Shown here piece after piece: positions 1-8,712 of a stretch of DNA of 48,118 nucleotides. The notes under the pieces were generated by a model. That model was given only the letters and a program-made list of their open reading frames with translations, did not search any database and had not been told where the DNA came from. Both the position numbers and the translations under genes were made by a program. The stretch covers positions 1 through 48,118 of the forward strand of contig NZ_JAFBID010000046.1 of NCBI RefSeq assembly GCF_016811235.1. Reading direction: 5' to 3'. The number at the start of each line of letters is the position of its first letter. Position 1 is the stretch's first letter. This stretch comes from Microvirga arabica (GTDB lineage Bacteria > Pseudomonadota > Alphaproteobacteria > Rhizobiales > Beijerinckiaceae).

Positions 1-1
1 C

Positions 2-118
2 TCAGCAGTTCGCAACCTCTTCGTCCCACCCCACTCCCGCCGCTCTGCCCTTGCTACCCATCTTCACCGCCTCAATGCCATGGCGGAGTGGAAGTCCGCA
101 GTCAGCACTGCCGCTTAA
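2..118 (+). pseudogene. 3' end of an ORF entering from the left edge, transposase-like tail
   Basis: Reading frame 2 is open from the left edge to a TAA at 116-118 and encodes 38 residues ending in AEWKSAVSTAA. The segment is rich in Arg, His and Ala, with RNLFVPPHSRRSALATHLHR-like content, and resembles the basic C-terminal tail of DDE transposases. The family cannot be named from so short a piece. Whether the gene is intact outside the window cannot be seen. Other decayed insertion sequences in the window make this reading plausible but not certain. Confidence 0.3.
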
Positions 119-157
119 GTCCACTCGGTGATCGAGTTTCCCTCAGTGCGCCCGCTC

Positions 158-433
158 TCAGTTAATTTGACAACGCCGATCAGGCACCGTGTACTCAGCG
201 CCGATCATGCTGTCCCGGGAGCGATGCTGTGCCTGACGCAAGCGGCGTCGAAGATAGAGGTACGATGCGACGCCGCCAGCCAGCACCAGAGGGAGCACGA
301 CGAAGAACCCTATGAGCATCATAGCCAGCACGGCGACCCCTGCCGCAGCCAGGACCATCAGTCTGATCACAGTGGGGAGGAGCCGGCCTGAAGGGGGTGA
401 AGTCGTGGTGGTCCGGAAAGCAGCGAAATACAT
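158..433 (-). CDS. Small membrane protein of unknown function
   Basis: Encodes 91 residues. A GGAGG sequence lies eight bases upstream of the ATG at 433, which supports this start over a longer upstream frame. Residues 24-57 are strongly hydrophobic, long enough for one long or two short membrane segments, followed by a basic stretch (YLRRRLRQAQHR) that should stay in the cytoplasm by the positive-inside rule. No known family is recognised. It stands alone, 447 bases from the nearest gene, so context says nothing about its job. A chance ORF is possible, but the ribosome site plus hydrophobic core favour a real gene. Confidence 0.5.
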   Translation of the reverse strand: MYFAAFRTTTTSPPSGRLLPTVIRLMVLAAAGVAVLAMMLIGFFVVLPLVLAGGVASYLYLRRRLRQAQHRSRDSMIGAEYTVPDRRCQIN

Positions 434-880
434 GGTGGGATCCTCCAATTGCGGTCGCGCTCGTGGGCGCAGGAGCAAAAGAAGAAGTCCGACATCACGA
501 GCGGCGACCCGCTCGCCAGAGGGGCCCGGACCCTAAGGCTATGCTGAAATGGGAAATGGGTGAGCAAGATGCAAGATCAGATGCAACAATCGGCTACGGG
601 ACGCCTTAGAGATCAGGCGCACACCCAGCGGCACCGTGTCTGCCTACATCGACGCACGGAGTTCCTGTAGGTTATGCGCATGATCCGCCGCGGCCACTCA
701 GTCCAGCGAAAACCTGGAGCGACAGGAGAAATCCGTCTGATCAAGAAGCAATTCGGGCTTTCCGCCTGACGCGACCCCTCGGGCGGGTTCATTGTGGCCC
801 GTCCAAGTTACTGCAACAGCGCCGCGTCAACGTCGTGGACCCAGTTTCATCTGGGTGAATCAATGCCTTGTATGGACCGA
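434..880. other. Gene-free stretch
   Basis: No reading frame here has both a ribosome site and recognisable protein content. A small inverted repeat, ACCCAG / CTGGGT with a six-base loop at 839-856, lies just beyond the stop of the opine-dehydrogenase-like gene and might help end its transcript, but it has no T-run. The promoter of the small membrane gene should lie at about 440-520. Confidence 0.4.
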
Positions 881-1960
881 TTATTCAGGCAGCGTCAGCT
901 CAGCTGAGTCTGATTCCGAGCTCGCTACAATCGATTTCCATGGCAAGACCTTAAGAAGATCGTTCTCCTTCGAGAAATCGCGCCCATACAATGCACAAAA
1001 GAGTTGAGTTCCTGCTTGGTGGAGCGGCAATGGAACGTCTCGCCTAGCCGCCAGCTCAACGAGTGGTACAATGCCGAAAGGAACGTCTTCGGTAACAAAT
1101 CTCGTATCCAAGGTTGTCGGACCTGGTGGACCTTGGCGCTGCTTATGGACCATTGCCGCCATTTCCGCAATCGAGTGGCCCTCCTCAAAGCCAAAGGTCA
1201 GTCGGTAATGCTCCTGAACCGTGCGAACCGTCACCCCGTATGCTTTGGCTAAGCTCAGTCGTTCTTTATCAAGCGCCTCAACAAGTCGCGCGACGGATGG
1301 TGTGATGCCATCGTAGTTTGCCCAATATTCGCCTTTCTCAATCCGTGTGAAGTTGCAAAGGGCGCTCGCCATATGGATTGGCGGATTGAGGTTGCCGAGA
1401 GCGATCGCAAGGATGTCTGGGACGATCCGGAAGCGATCCCCGAACAATGTGCGGCATAGATCAAGGCATTTTGCCCCAGCTGCTCCGGGGAGTGCTGCAA
1501 CCTCAAGCATCTGGCGAATACCACCGATAGCAATACTTGTCGGTCCAGTTCGGCGGCTCATCAGTACCGTTGTAGCCCAAGCCATGACGTTAGACTCGAT
1601 GCCTCGAGCCGTAAGGCTATGTTTCAGATAGACGCCGCTCAGAGACAATTGTGCACTGACGATAAAGGACTGACCCTCGCGAGCGAACGGTACAACAGCT
1701 TCAATGACCGCCCGGTGTCCATATCCAGGTACGGCAATGATCACAACCTCGGCCTCGGAGACCAATTCTCGAACCGAACCAACCACCTGAATACGAAAGC
1801 TGCCTTCAAGGGCGCCAGACGCCGTAATTTCCTGCCCGATGAGAGAGCGGGCACTTTCGCCGGATGGGGACCAAACGACGGCCTGATGGCCATTCTTTAC
1901 GAGAAAGGCGGCGTAGCCAAGCGCAATGCCGCCGCATCCAACAATTCCAATTTTCATCAC
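881..1960 (-). CDS. Opine (octopine/nopaline) dehydrogenase family protein
   Basis: An NAD(P)-dependent opine-dehydrogenase-type oxidoreductase of about 359 residues, the usual size. The N-terminal Rossmann domain starts with MKIGIVGCGG and carries the nucleotide loop GCGGIALG at residues 8-15. The C-terminal octopine-dehydrogenase-type helical domain contains NPPIHMAS, with His196 at the place of the catalytic His, followed by a conserved WANYDG region. Family members form or cleave secondary amines between an amino acid and a 2-oxo acid; relatives also act on other 2-hydroxy or 2-oxo acids, so the substrate is open. The start is GTG at 1960 or ATG at 1957; ATG seems likelier. It is the last gene of a minus-strand operon behind a cysteine-synthase-like enzyme and two CMD proteins, 93 bases after the preceding stop. 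Confidence 0.8.
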   Translation of the reverse strand: MMKIGIVGCGGIALGYAAFLVKNGHQAVVWSPSGESARSLIGQEITASGALEGSFRIQVVGSVRELVSEAEVVIIAVPGYGHRAVIEAVVPFAREGQSFIVSAQLSLSGVYLKHSLTARGIESNVMAWATTVLMSRRTGPTSIAIGGIRQMLEVAALPGAAGAKCLDLCRTLFGDRFRIVPDILAIALGNLNPPIHMASALCNFTRIEKGEYWANYDGITPSVARLVEALDKERLSLAKAYGVTVRTVQEHYRLTFGFEEGHSIAEMAAMVHKQRQGPPGPTTLDTRFVTEDVPFGIVPLVELAARRDVPLPLHQAGTQLFCALYGRDFSKENDLLKVLPWKSIVASSESDSAELTLPE

Positions 1961-2053
1961 GAAAACCCTGCGTTCTGTGACGTCTAGCCTTACACCGGTC
2001 AGGCTAAATTGCCGGCAGGTGTCGCGGTGGGATGCGCCTCAGCTTTTTGGCAC

Positions 2054-2632
2054 TTAGCTCGCTGCCTTCACGGGCTCCCCCAGTGTGTGCATCAGGCGAT
2101 TCGCCCAGCCGAAGATGGCGGTGGAGAGCACAAGATCAACGATCTCCAGCTCCGAAAGTCCAATGGCACGTAGATTTACTATATCGTCCGCAGTGATAGC
2201 CGGCGGTGTTTGCGAAAGCTTGACGGCAAAGTCAAAGATTGCTTGTTCGTGCTTTTCTAATTTCGCATTCGCTCCATTCTGGAAGATACGCTCGACAACA
2301 TCAGTCTGTTTTGTCAGCTGATTGTAGCGGCTCGCATGGACTGCAGCACAGTAAACGCAACGATTGACGACAGAGGCACCGACAGCACCAAGCTCGCGCT
2401 CCGCACGCGAGAGGCCGTCATTGCCGTACATGATAGCGTTGAAGAGAGGCGACCGTTGAGCGAGGGATTCCGGATCATGGGCTAACACAAGAACGTAATC
2501 CGACACGCTCTTGTTCGAGGGTGTCACCTTCATGGCGTCAAGCTGCTCGGGCGTCGCCTCCGAGAGTTTTACGGGAGTAATGTAGGGCGACCAGCGCGGA
2601 AGCTCAGTCGTGAACTCATGAACCGTTTTCAT
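2054..2632 (-). CDS. AhpD/CMD-like peroxidase-related protein (Avi_7169 type)
   Basis: A 192-residue protein of the carboxymuconolactone decarboxylase/AhpD fold. The redox motif is complete: CVYC with Cys92 and Cys95, and His99 four residues later, preceded by Glu residues at 78-80. In AhpD this proton-relay and dithiol site reduces peroxides. Its ATG overlaps the TGA of the upstream CMD gene by four bases, so the two are probably translated together. In other genomes two proteins like these occur side by side as the Avi_7169/Avi_7170 pair. The electron partner and substrate cannot be told from sequence. A peroxide-detoxifying role beside the flavin monooxygenase encoded divergently is a reasonable inference. 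Confidence 0.82.
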   Translation of the reverse strand: MKTVHEFTTELPRWSPYITPVKLSEATPEQLDAMKVTPSNKSVSDYVLVLAHDPESLAQRSPLFNAIMYGNDGLSRAERELGAVGASVVNRCVYCAAVHASRYNQLTKQTDVVERIFQNGANAKLEKHEQAIFDFAVKLSQTPPAITADDIVNLRAIGLSELEIVDLVLSTAIFGWANRLMHTLGEPVKAAS

Positions 2633-3129
2633 CCGAGCATACCCTTTAGCATTTTAAGACCAGCGATCACGCGGACCTGGTAATTCACAAAAGCAGCCAG
2701 TTCCGACAGGCGCACGATGTCCGGTTCGCTGATGCCTGCGTCTTTCAAGGCGGTGATGTCCGCACGCGTCGCTTCCTTCGGCTCGCGGGTGAGCAGATCC
2801 ATATGTCGGACGATGGCGTTAAGCCGCTTGCCGTAGTTGGCGACTTCTCCCGGCAATATAGGCTCGTTCAGCTTTGGGTCGGCACAGGCCTCCTGCAGCT
2901 TGCCCATGTAGTGCTCGGCCAAGGTCTCGTCGGCGTTCTGGCGTGCCATGCGAGCTGCGAGGGCAGACCGTTCCGCGTGGCTCAAGCCGCCAGGCTCTCG
3001 GGGACGAATGATGGCGTCATAGCTAGCCTGGCTCAGCTTCATGATATCCACACGAGCGAGAAGGGTTTGGGCGAGGGGCGAACCAAGCCGCACACCTGCC
3101 AGCTCTTCGATGATATTGACGTTGCTCAT
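2629..3129 (-). CDS. CMD domain protein (Avi_7170 type)
   Basis: A 166-residue all-helical protein beginning MSNVNIIEELAGVRLGSPLA, matching in style the CMD-domain partner of the downstream AhpD-like protein. It lacks the CxxC redox pair, so it is unlikely to be a peroxidase by itself and may be a structural or regulatory partner. A ribosome site (AGGA) lies just before the ATG. It starts 25 bases after the stop of the cysteine-synthase-like gene and overlaps the next gene by four bases, placing it in the middle of one operon. The biochemical role of this family is not established. Confidence 0.75.
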   Translation of the reverse strand: MSNVNIIEELAGVRLGSPLAQTLLARVDIMKLSQASYDAIIRPREPGGLSHAERSALAARMARQNADETLAEHYMGKLQEACADPKLNEPILPGEVANYGKRLNAIVRHMDLLTREPKEATRADITALKDAGISEPDIVRLSELAAFVNYQVRVIAGLKMLKGMLG

Positions 3130-3154
3130 CTTGGTCCTTTCTACGGACGCACCT

Positions 3155-4321
3155 TTAAGGGCTAACGAGTGACGCGACTTCGACGTGGCAGTCGAAAGTG
3201 CCGCCAGCCAGGAAACGGTCGATTACCGCTTCATAAGGAACCGGATCAATTCCGGCCTCTCGAAGCCAGTCTTCCGAGTAATACGTGGCGCGGTAACGTT
3301 CTCCCGAGTCACAGATCAAAGTCACAAGCGAGCCGGTCTCACCTGCGGCTCTCATTCGTGCGGCCACCCAGCAGAAACCAAAGAAGTTGGTTCCTGTCGA
3401 TCCACCGACGCGCCGGCCGAGAAGGCGCGAGAGCACCCGCATAGCGGCAATCGAGGCTGCATCGGGCACCTTGAGCATCCGATCCACGACACCGGGCACG
3501 AATGAAGGTTCAACGCGGGGGCGACCAACGCCTTCGATGCGGCTTGGATGATCAGAAGTGGTGCAACCGCGGCGTTCCTTGTAGCCGTCGAAGAAAGCCG
3601 AATGCTCAACATCAGCGACAAGAAGCTTGGTCTGGAAGCGCTTGTAGCGGATATACCGGCCAATCGTGGCCGTTGTTCCTCCGGTCCCCGCACTCATAAC
3701 AATCCACGACGGAACCTGATGCTCTTCGAGTTGCATCTGCTCGAAGATCGATTCCGCAATGTTGTTGTTGCCTCGCCAATCCGTTGCTCGTTCGGCATAA
3801 GTGAACTGGTCGAGGTAGTGGCCGCCCAGACGCCCGGCCAAGGCGTTTGCTTCCTCGTAAAGGAAACGGCCATCCTCAACAAAGTGACACTGCCCGCCAT
3901 AATGCTTGATAGCGGCAATCTTCTCACTGGACGTGCTTCGCGGCATGACGGCGTAGAACGGCAGCCCGATCATGCGGGCGAAATAGGCTTCGGAAACGGC
4001 CGTCGATCCCGACGAAGCCTCAACGATCGGTGTGTCCGACCGGATCTGTCCATTGCAGAGGGCGTACAGGAACAGAGAGCGTGCCAGACGGTGTTTCAAG
4101 CTCCCGGTCGGGTGGGTGGACTCGTCCTTGAGGTATAGATTGATCCCATTGAGAGCAGGAACCTCGACCTTGTGAAGATGTGTGTCGGCCGATCGTTTTT
4201 GATCGGCCTCGATGCGGGCAATAGCCATCTCCACCCATGAGCCATTAGCGCTGCTATTGCAGGCTGCCTCGTGGCCATCAAGCTTAAGCGTTGAGTGGGT
4301 GTTCTGAAGCAGGGATTCCAT
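3155..4321 (-). CDS. PLP-dependent cysteine-synthase-family enzyme
   Basis: A 388-residue fold-type II PLP enzyme. [18 protein letters not shown] holds the Schiff-base Lys (Lys76), [12 protein letters not shown] is the substrate-binding SSGST loop near residue 103, and [12 protein letters not shown] is the phosphate-cradling glycine loop. These features place it with cysteine synthases, cystathionine beta-synthases and related amino-acid beta-replacement or elimination enzymes. It has about 60 extra residues compared with CysK, and the lineage is usually annotated only as 'cysteine synthase family', so the substrate is unknown. It is the first gene of the minus-strand operon, transcribed away from the LysR gene across an AT-rich intergenic region. 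The ATG at 4321 has no strong ribosome site, so a slightly later start is possible. Confidence 0.82.
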   Translation of the reverse strand: MESLLQNTHSTLKLDGHEAACNSSANGSWVEMAIARIEADQKRSADTHLHKVEVPALNGINLYLKDESTHPTGSLKHRLARSLFLYALCNGQIRSDTPIVEASSGSTAVSEAYFARMIGLPFYAVMPRSTSSEKIAAIKHYGGQCHFVEDGRFLYEEANALAGRLGGHYLDQFTYAERATDWRGNNNIAESIFEQMQLEEHQVPSWIVMSAGTGGTTATIGRYIRYKRFQTKLLVADVEHSAFFDGYKERRGCTTSDHPSRIEGVGRPRVEPSFVPGVVDRMLKVPDAASIAAMRVLSRLLGRRVGGSTGTNFFGFCWVAARMRAAGETGSLVTLICDSGERYRATYYSEDWLREAGIDPVPYEAVIDRFLAGGTFDCHVEVASLVSP

Positions 4322-4511
4322 GAGCTGAGAAGTCCGATTGGGGCAGTTCGCGAGGTGGAGAAGGGACTATGCACTATAATCAGAACGTATCAACAGGTGA
4401 ACATCATTCATAACATTCATAATGCATACCAGATATTATGATGGTAAAATAATCATAGTTCTGCATATTTTTATGCTTGCTTAGCATGGTTCCCAGGGTA
4501 CGATACAAAAT
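4322..4511. promoter_or_regulatory. AT-rich divergent promoter/operator region for LysR control
   Basis: This 190-base gap separates two divergent operons and is far more AT-rich than its surroundings. It holds a tandem repeat of CATTCATAA at about 4415-4432, an inverted repeat TATGAT / ATCATA at 4437-4457 with a nine-base spacer, and GCATA-TTTT-TATGC at 4463-4476. LysR proteins typically bind T-N11-A dyads between themselves and a divergent target, so this is where autoregulation and activation would occur. Which dyad is used is inferred, not shown. Confidence 0.5.
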
Positions 4512-5546
4512 ATGGATATCGAAAGCCTTGATCTGAAGCAGTTAGATGCTTTTGCAGCTGTTATGTCGGCAGGCAGCATCACCGGCGCAGCCCGTCTGCT
4601 CGGACGGTCGCAGCCGGCCGTCACGCGATTGATCCAGGATCTTGAAGCCAATCTTGGGTTTGAGCTTTTGTATCGCAACGGGCCACGGATCACACCCACC
4701 GAACAGGGTCTCCTGTTCCATGATGAGGTCGAGCGGCTTCTCGTCGGCATCAAGCATATCGCTGATCGCGCCCAAGCAATTGCGAAGCGTCAGGTTCAGA
4801 CGATCGAGATTGCCGCCATTCCGGCTCTCGCAGCCGGGATTGTTCCCCAGGCTCTCACCCGCGTCGACCAGGGGCTCGTCCCCCATCAGCTTCATCTGCG
4901 ATCCTCCGCAGCTGAGCATGTCGTGCAAGCGGTGTTGGCCCGGACAGCGGATCTCGGCGTTGCCAGCTTACCTATCGAGCATCCTGGTATCGAGGTACAC
5001 TGGATCGCCGAAGCGCCCTGCGTGGCGGTCCTTCCCGAAGACGATCCCTTGGCCCGCTCCAGCGTAATCGACATGAAGGCTCTTGCCTCACGGCCGCTCG
5101 TGACAATGGCCAATCCGTATCGCCTCCGGCGCCGGATCGACGAGGCTTTAGCTCAGGCTGGGGTGAGGCCGGAGCGGATCATCGATACGAATGCATCCTT
5201 TACCGCTCTTGGTGCGGCTCGTGCGGGGCTTGGCATCGCATTGGTCGAGCCCGCGATTGCCTACGGCATTCCGATCCAGGGCTTGGCCGTTCGTCCACTC
5301 GACGTCCACATTCCGTTTTTGTTCGGAGCGTTTACGCCCTTTGCAAAGCCGGTGTCGCCCACCGTGCAGGCGCTCATCAGCGCACTCGAGCAGGTCGCGA
5401 TGGAAACCCTGCCTGGCTGCCGCCACCACGACCCTTCGGGCCGCGACGGTCTCGCTCAGGCAATCTACGGTTCCGCCACCCTCTCGGGAGAACTGGACCA
5501 GGCAACCGATGCCACACCCATCCGTGCACGAGAGGACAATCTTTGA
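4512..5546 (+). CDS. LysR family transcriptional regulator
   Basis: A 344-residue LysR-type regulator. The N-terminal winged helix-turn-helix spans about residues 8-66 (LDAFAAVMSAGSITGAARLL, then SQPAVTRLIQDLE), followed by a linker helix and a periplasmic-binding-protein-like effector domain. The C-terminus extends about 40 residues beyond the usual 300, with a low-complexity tail. Its stop overlaps the start of the flavin monooxygenase gene, so regulator and monooxygenase are translationally coupled. The divergent cysteine-synthase operon is the other likely target. The co-inducer cannot be inferred from sequence. Confidence 0.9.
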   Translation: MDIESLDLKQLDAFAAVMSAGSITGAARLLGRSQPAVTRLIQDLEANLGFELLYRNGPRITPTEQGLLFHDEVERLLVGIKHIADRAQAIAKRQVQTIEIAAIPALAAGIVPQALTRVDQGLVPHQLHLRSSAAEHVVQAVLARTADLGVASLPIEHPGIEVHWIAEAPCVAVLPEDDPLARSSVIDMKALASRPLVTMANPYRLRRRIDEALAQAGVRPERIIDTNASFTALGAARAGLGIALVEPAIAYGIPIQGLAVRPLDVHIPFLFGAFTPFAKPVSPTVQALISALEQVAMETLPGCRHHDPSGRDGLAQAIYGSATLSGELDQATDATPIRAREDNL

Positions 5547-7018
5547 TGATGAACCAGCATCGTTCTGGAGGCCCGGGCCTCAAGGCACTGGAGGCCCGGC
5601 TCAGGCAGGATCTGTCATGGCTGGAATTCCCCGCCAAGTCCTGGGTGCCGCGCCGATGCGTCGACGGCAGGGACGTTCGGGACGTGGTCATCGTCGGTGC
5701 GGGCATGTGCGGGCTCGTGGCCTCCGCCATGTTGAAGCGCTTCGGGGTTGATAACATCGTCGTGTATGATCGTGCCCCCGAAGGCCAGGAGGGGCCTTGG
5801 GTCACCTTTGCCCGCATGCAGACGCTCCGCTCGCCCAAGCAGCTGACGGGGCCGGCGATGGGCCTTCCTGCGCTCACCTTCAGGGCATATTTTGAGGCTC
5901 GCTTCGGAGCCCAGGCTTGGGACGAGCTTGATAAGATCCCCAAGCATCAATGGATGGACTATCTTGTCTGGTATCGAAAGGTGCTGGACCTGCCGGTTCA
6001 GAATGACACGACGGTCACCGGTGTTCACGCACGGGCCGATGGTTTGCTGGATGTCGAGATCGATCACAAAGGTTCGCGGGAGACGGTGCTGACCCGCCAT
6101 TTGGTTCTAGCGACTGGACGCGATGGGCTTGGTGGCTCCTATGTGCCGGAATTCGTGCGCCCGATCGATCGACGTTTCTGGGCCCACTCAGCGGATGATA
6201 TTGACTTCAAGGCCCTTCGTGGCAAACGCGTCGGTGTGGTCGGCGCGGGCGCGTCGGCGATGGATAATGCGGCGACAGCGTTGGAGCAGGGGGTGGCACG
6301 CCTGGATCTCTTCATCCGCCGCACCGACATTCCACGTATCAACAAATTCACGGGCATCGGCAGCCAGGGAGTGGTGCACGGGTTCGCGGGCCTTCCCGAC
6401 GAGTGGAAATGGAAGTTTCTCGACTACACTTTGTCGGCGCAGACGCCGCCGCCACGTGACAGCACACTGCGTGTGTCGCGGCACGAGAATGCCTTCTTCC
6501 ACCTTGGCAGTCCGGTCACGAACCTCAGAGAAGAGGGCGATTGCCTCGTCGCGACAACGCCCAAAACCGAATATCATCTCGACTTCATGATCTTCGCGAC
6601 CGGTTTCCGGGTCGATCTCTCGCTGCGGCCGGAGCTTAAGGAATTTATCCCGCATATCCGCTTCTGGGGGGATCGATTCAGCCCGCCTGATGGATTGCGC
6701 AATGCGGAGTTGGAGACCTCCCCGGATCTCGGTGAAGCGTTCGAATTTCTTGAGAAGCAACCTGGCGAATGTCCCGTGCTGAAACACATTCACTGTTTCA
6801 ATTTCCCGGCTACCCTGAGCCACGGTAAGTTGAGCGGCGATATCCCAGCGGTCAGCGAAGGGGCTGATCGACTCGCGCGGGGGATCGTCCGCACGCTGTT
6901 CGTGGAGGACAAGGAGGTTCATTTCGCCAATCTCCAAGCCTTCTCGACCGCTGAAATTCTTGGTGACGAGTGGGTTGATGCCGATCATGCGGCTGGCGGT
7001 TCGGGCAAAGCCGCATAG
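5546..7018 (+). CDS. Flavin-containing monooxygenase-like NAD(P)/FAD oxidoreductase
   Basis: A class B-type flavoprotein of about 490 residues. The FAD-binding GAGMCG loop is at residues 51-56 and the NADPH-binding GAGASAMD at about 231, the two-Rossmann layout of FMOs and Baeyer-Villiger enzymes. A segment RRFWAHSADD sits between them where the FMO fingerprint with its His is normally found, and ATGFRVD is the late ATG motif. Such enzymes oxygenate N, S or ketone carbon of small molecules using NADPH and O2. The ATG at 5546 overlaps the LysR TGA by one base; a second ATG at 5549 is equally possible. The linked transporter, aminotransferase and AhpD-like genes suggest oxidation of an imported organic acid or amine, which is inference. 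Confidence 0.83.
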   Translation: MMNQHRSGGPGLKALEARLRQDLSWLEFPAKSWVPRRCVDGRDVRDVVIVGAGMCGLVASAMLKRFGVDNIVVYDRAPEGQEGPWVTFARMQTLRSPKQLTGPAMGLPALTFRAYFEARFGAQAWDELDKIPKHQWMDYLVWYRKVLDLPVQNDTTVTGVHARADGLLDVEIDHKGSRETVLTRHLVLATGRDGLGGSYVPEFVRPIDRRFWAHSADDIDFKALRGKRVGVVGAGASAMDNAATALEQGVARLDLFIRRTDIPRINKFTGIGSQGVVHGFAGLPDEWKWKFLDYTLSAQTPPPRDSTLRVSRHENAFFHLGSPVTNLREEGDCLVATTPKTEYHLDFMIFATGFRVDLSLRPELKEFIPHIRFWGDRFSPPDGLRNAELETSPDLGEAFEFLEKQPGECPVLKHIHCFNFPATLSHGKLSGDIPAVSEGADRLARGIVRTLFVEDKEVHFANLQAFSTAEILGDEWVDADHAAGGSGKAA

Positions 7019-7282
7019 ACGTGCCCCACGGTTCATCCCGGAATGAGCCCATCGCTCAGAAGTGGACGCGAAGAGGGTCACGATGGGACACAAGCCTTAC
7101 AGGGGGCAGAATATGGAGCTCTCAGTCCCATCTAAGACAAGGTTGAGACCAGGACTTTCGCACGCTGCCTACGGGCCAAGAACAACAACAATCGTCGACT
7201 AGTAACCTAGCTGCCGCTCGCGGTGCTAGCGCATCACCCCGTCGTGAATGATGGGGAAGTCATACAAAATGGAGAGGGATAC

Positions 7283-8248
7283 ATGAGAAAGCTTGTTCAA
7301 CTAGGAGCCTGCCTGGCGATCGCCCTGGGTGCCATCTCATCGGCATCGAGCGCTGAATACCCGGCAAAGCCGATCGAGATGATTGTTGCGTTCGCTCCAG
7401 GCGGCGGAACGGATGTCGCCGCGCGCTCGATTGCGCGGTTCATGGAAAAGCATCTTGGTTCAAACGCCCGTATCGCGGTCATCAACAAGCCGGGAGCCGG
7501 CGGTGAGATCGGCTGGACCGCTCTCGCGACCGCACAGCCTGACGGCTATACGATCGGCTTTATCAACGCGCCAGCCATTAATGCGCTCGTCGTCGAGAAC
7601 AAGGCGAAGTTCAAGATGGACGACTTTCAACCCATTGCGAACCTCGTCTACGATCCTGGGATTCTGGTCGTCAACAAGAACAGCCCCTACAAAACCCTGA
7701 AGGAGTTGATCGACGCTGCAAAGAAGGCCCCGAATTCGGTCGTGATCGGCACATCGGGAGCTGCCGGTTCGTCGGAACACATTGCCATTCTGAATCTGAA
7801 CCGACTTGCCGACGTCAAGTTCAATCCAGCTTTTTTTGGGGGCACAGCGCCTGTGCGGCAGGCGATCCTCGGCAATCATATTCCGAGTGCAACGATGAAC
7901 CTGAGCGAGGCGCTTCAGCTGGTGCGTGAGGGTGAAATCCGCATCCTCGGCATCATGGATGCCGAGCGCTCGTCCTACATGAAAGACGCGCCGACCTTCC
8001 GTGAACAGGGCGTCGACCTGGTTGCCGGTGCGACACGCGGCATCGCCGCGCCCAAGGGCGTCCCCGCTGATATCGTGGCCAAACTGGAGGACGCTGTCGA
8101 CAAGGCTCTCAACGATCCGGAGTACCTGGAAGCCGCCAGAAAGGCCGAGATCCCGCTCAATTTTCTGAAGGCCAATGAGTACAAGGCGCTCCTGGACAAG
8201 ATGACCACCGACCTCGAGGCTACATGGAAAGTGACGCCATGGCGGTAA
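7283..8248 (+). CDS. Tripartite tricarboxylate transporter substrate-binding protein (Bug/TctC family)
   Basis: A periplasmic binding protein of 321 residues. A GGAGAGGG ribosome site just upstream and an N-terminal signal peptide (MRKLVQLGACLAIALG, cleaved near SSA-EYPAKP) fix the start at 7283. The mature protein has the Bug-family opening YPAKPIEMIVAFAPGGGTDV and the typical hinge sequence IGTSGAAGSSEHIA. Bug proteins capture carboxylates such as citrate, other organic acids or aromatic acids and deliver them to the TctA/TctB membrane pair, which follows immediately. The ligand is unknown. A 264-base gap from the monooxygenase gene could hold a separate promoter, though none is obvious. 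Confidence 0.92.
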   Translation: MRKLVQLGACLAIALGAISSASSAEYPAKPIEMIVAFAPGGGTDVAARSIARFMEKHLGSNARIAVINKPGAGGEIGWTALATAQPDGYTIGFINAPAINALVVENKAKFKMDDFQPIANLVYDPGILVVNKNSPYKTLKELIDAAKKAPNSVVIGTSGAAGSSEHIAILNLNRLADVKFNPAFFGGTAPVRQAILGNHIPSATMNLSEALQLVREGEIRILGIMDAERSSYMKDAPTFREQGVDLVAGATRGIAAPKGVPADIVAKLEDAVDKALNDPEYLEAARKAEIPLNFLKANEYKALLDKMTTDLEATWKVTPWR

Positions 8249-8712
8249 AATCCGCTCTGACTCGGCGTCAGGCCGAGATCACCTTTGCGGCGGCGCTAAT
8301 CGCCGCCGCATCGGCCATCTTCATCGAAGCAGGGAAGTTTCCGCCAGACAGTGCTGGATACCCGCGCACCCTTGCAGTGCTGCTCGGGATCGGGGCTCTG
8401 CTGGTCATCGTTCGCGAGGTGATAAGGCCGAGAGAGAGCGGAGTGCAACCATTCTTCGAACATCCGATCCGGTTCATCGTCGGGTTTGGCTTCCTCCTGG
8501 TCTATTTCGTGATGATCGACCTCTTCGGCTATCTTCTGCCGAGCGTGGCCTTCGCAATCAGTCTCCCATTCGTGCTGGGATATCGAGAGTGGCGTCTCCT
8601 CGTCCCGGTCGTGCTCGGCACCCTGGCAGTGATCCTTCTCATCTTCCGGGTCATTTTGGAGCGTCCACTTCCCCCTGATATTCTAAACTTCCTTCTCGAG
8701 GCTCTGCCATGA
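8224..8712 (+). CDS. Tripartite tricarboxylate transporter small subunit TctB
   Basis: A 162-residue membrane protein with four hydrophobic segments (near residues 17-36, 47-66, 83-104 and 120-150), as in TctB subunits. It begins inside the end of the binding-protein gene: ATG at 8224 with GAGG four bases before it, or ATG at 8239 giving a more typical N-terminus. Its stop overlaps the TctA start by four bases. TctB is the small partner that couples the binding protein to the large permease. Sequence conservation in this family is low, so the call rests on topology, length and position. Confidence 0.88.
   Translation: MESDAMAVKSALTRRQAEITFAAALIAAASAIFIEAGKFPPDSAGYPRTLAVLLGIGALLVIVREVIRPRESGVQPFFEHPIRFIVGFGFLLVYFVMIDLFGYLLPSVAFAISLPFVLGYREWRLLVPVVLGTLAVILLIFRVILERPLPPDILNFLLEALP

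Noticed and set aside
6188..7093. 301-codon minus-strand frame opposite the flavin monooxygenase
   Set aside because: Shadow of the real gene; the plus strand carries the two nucleotide-binding loops and the ATG motif.
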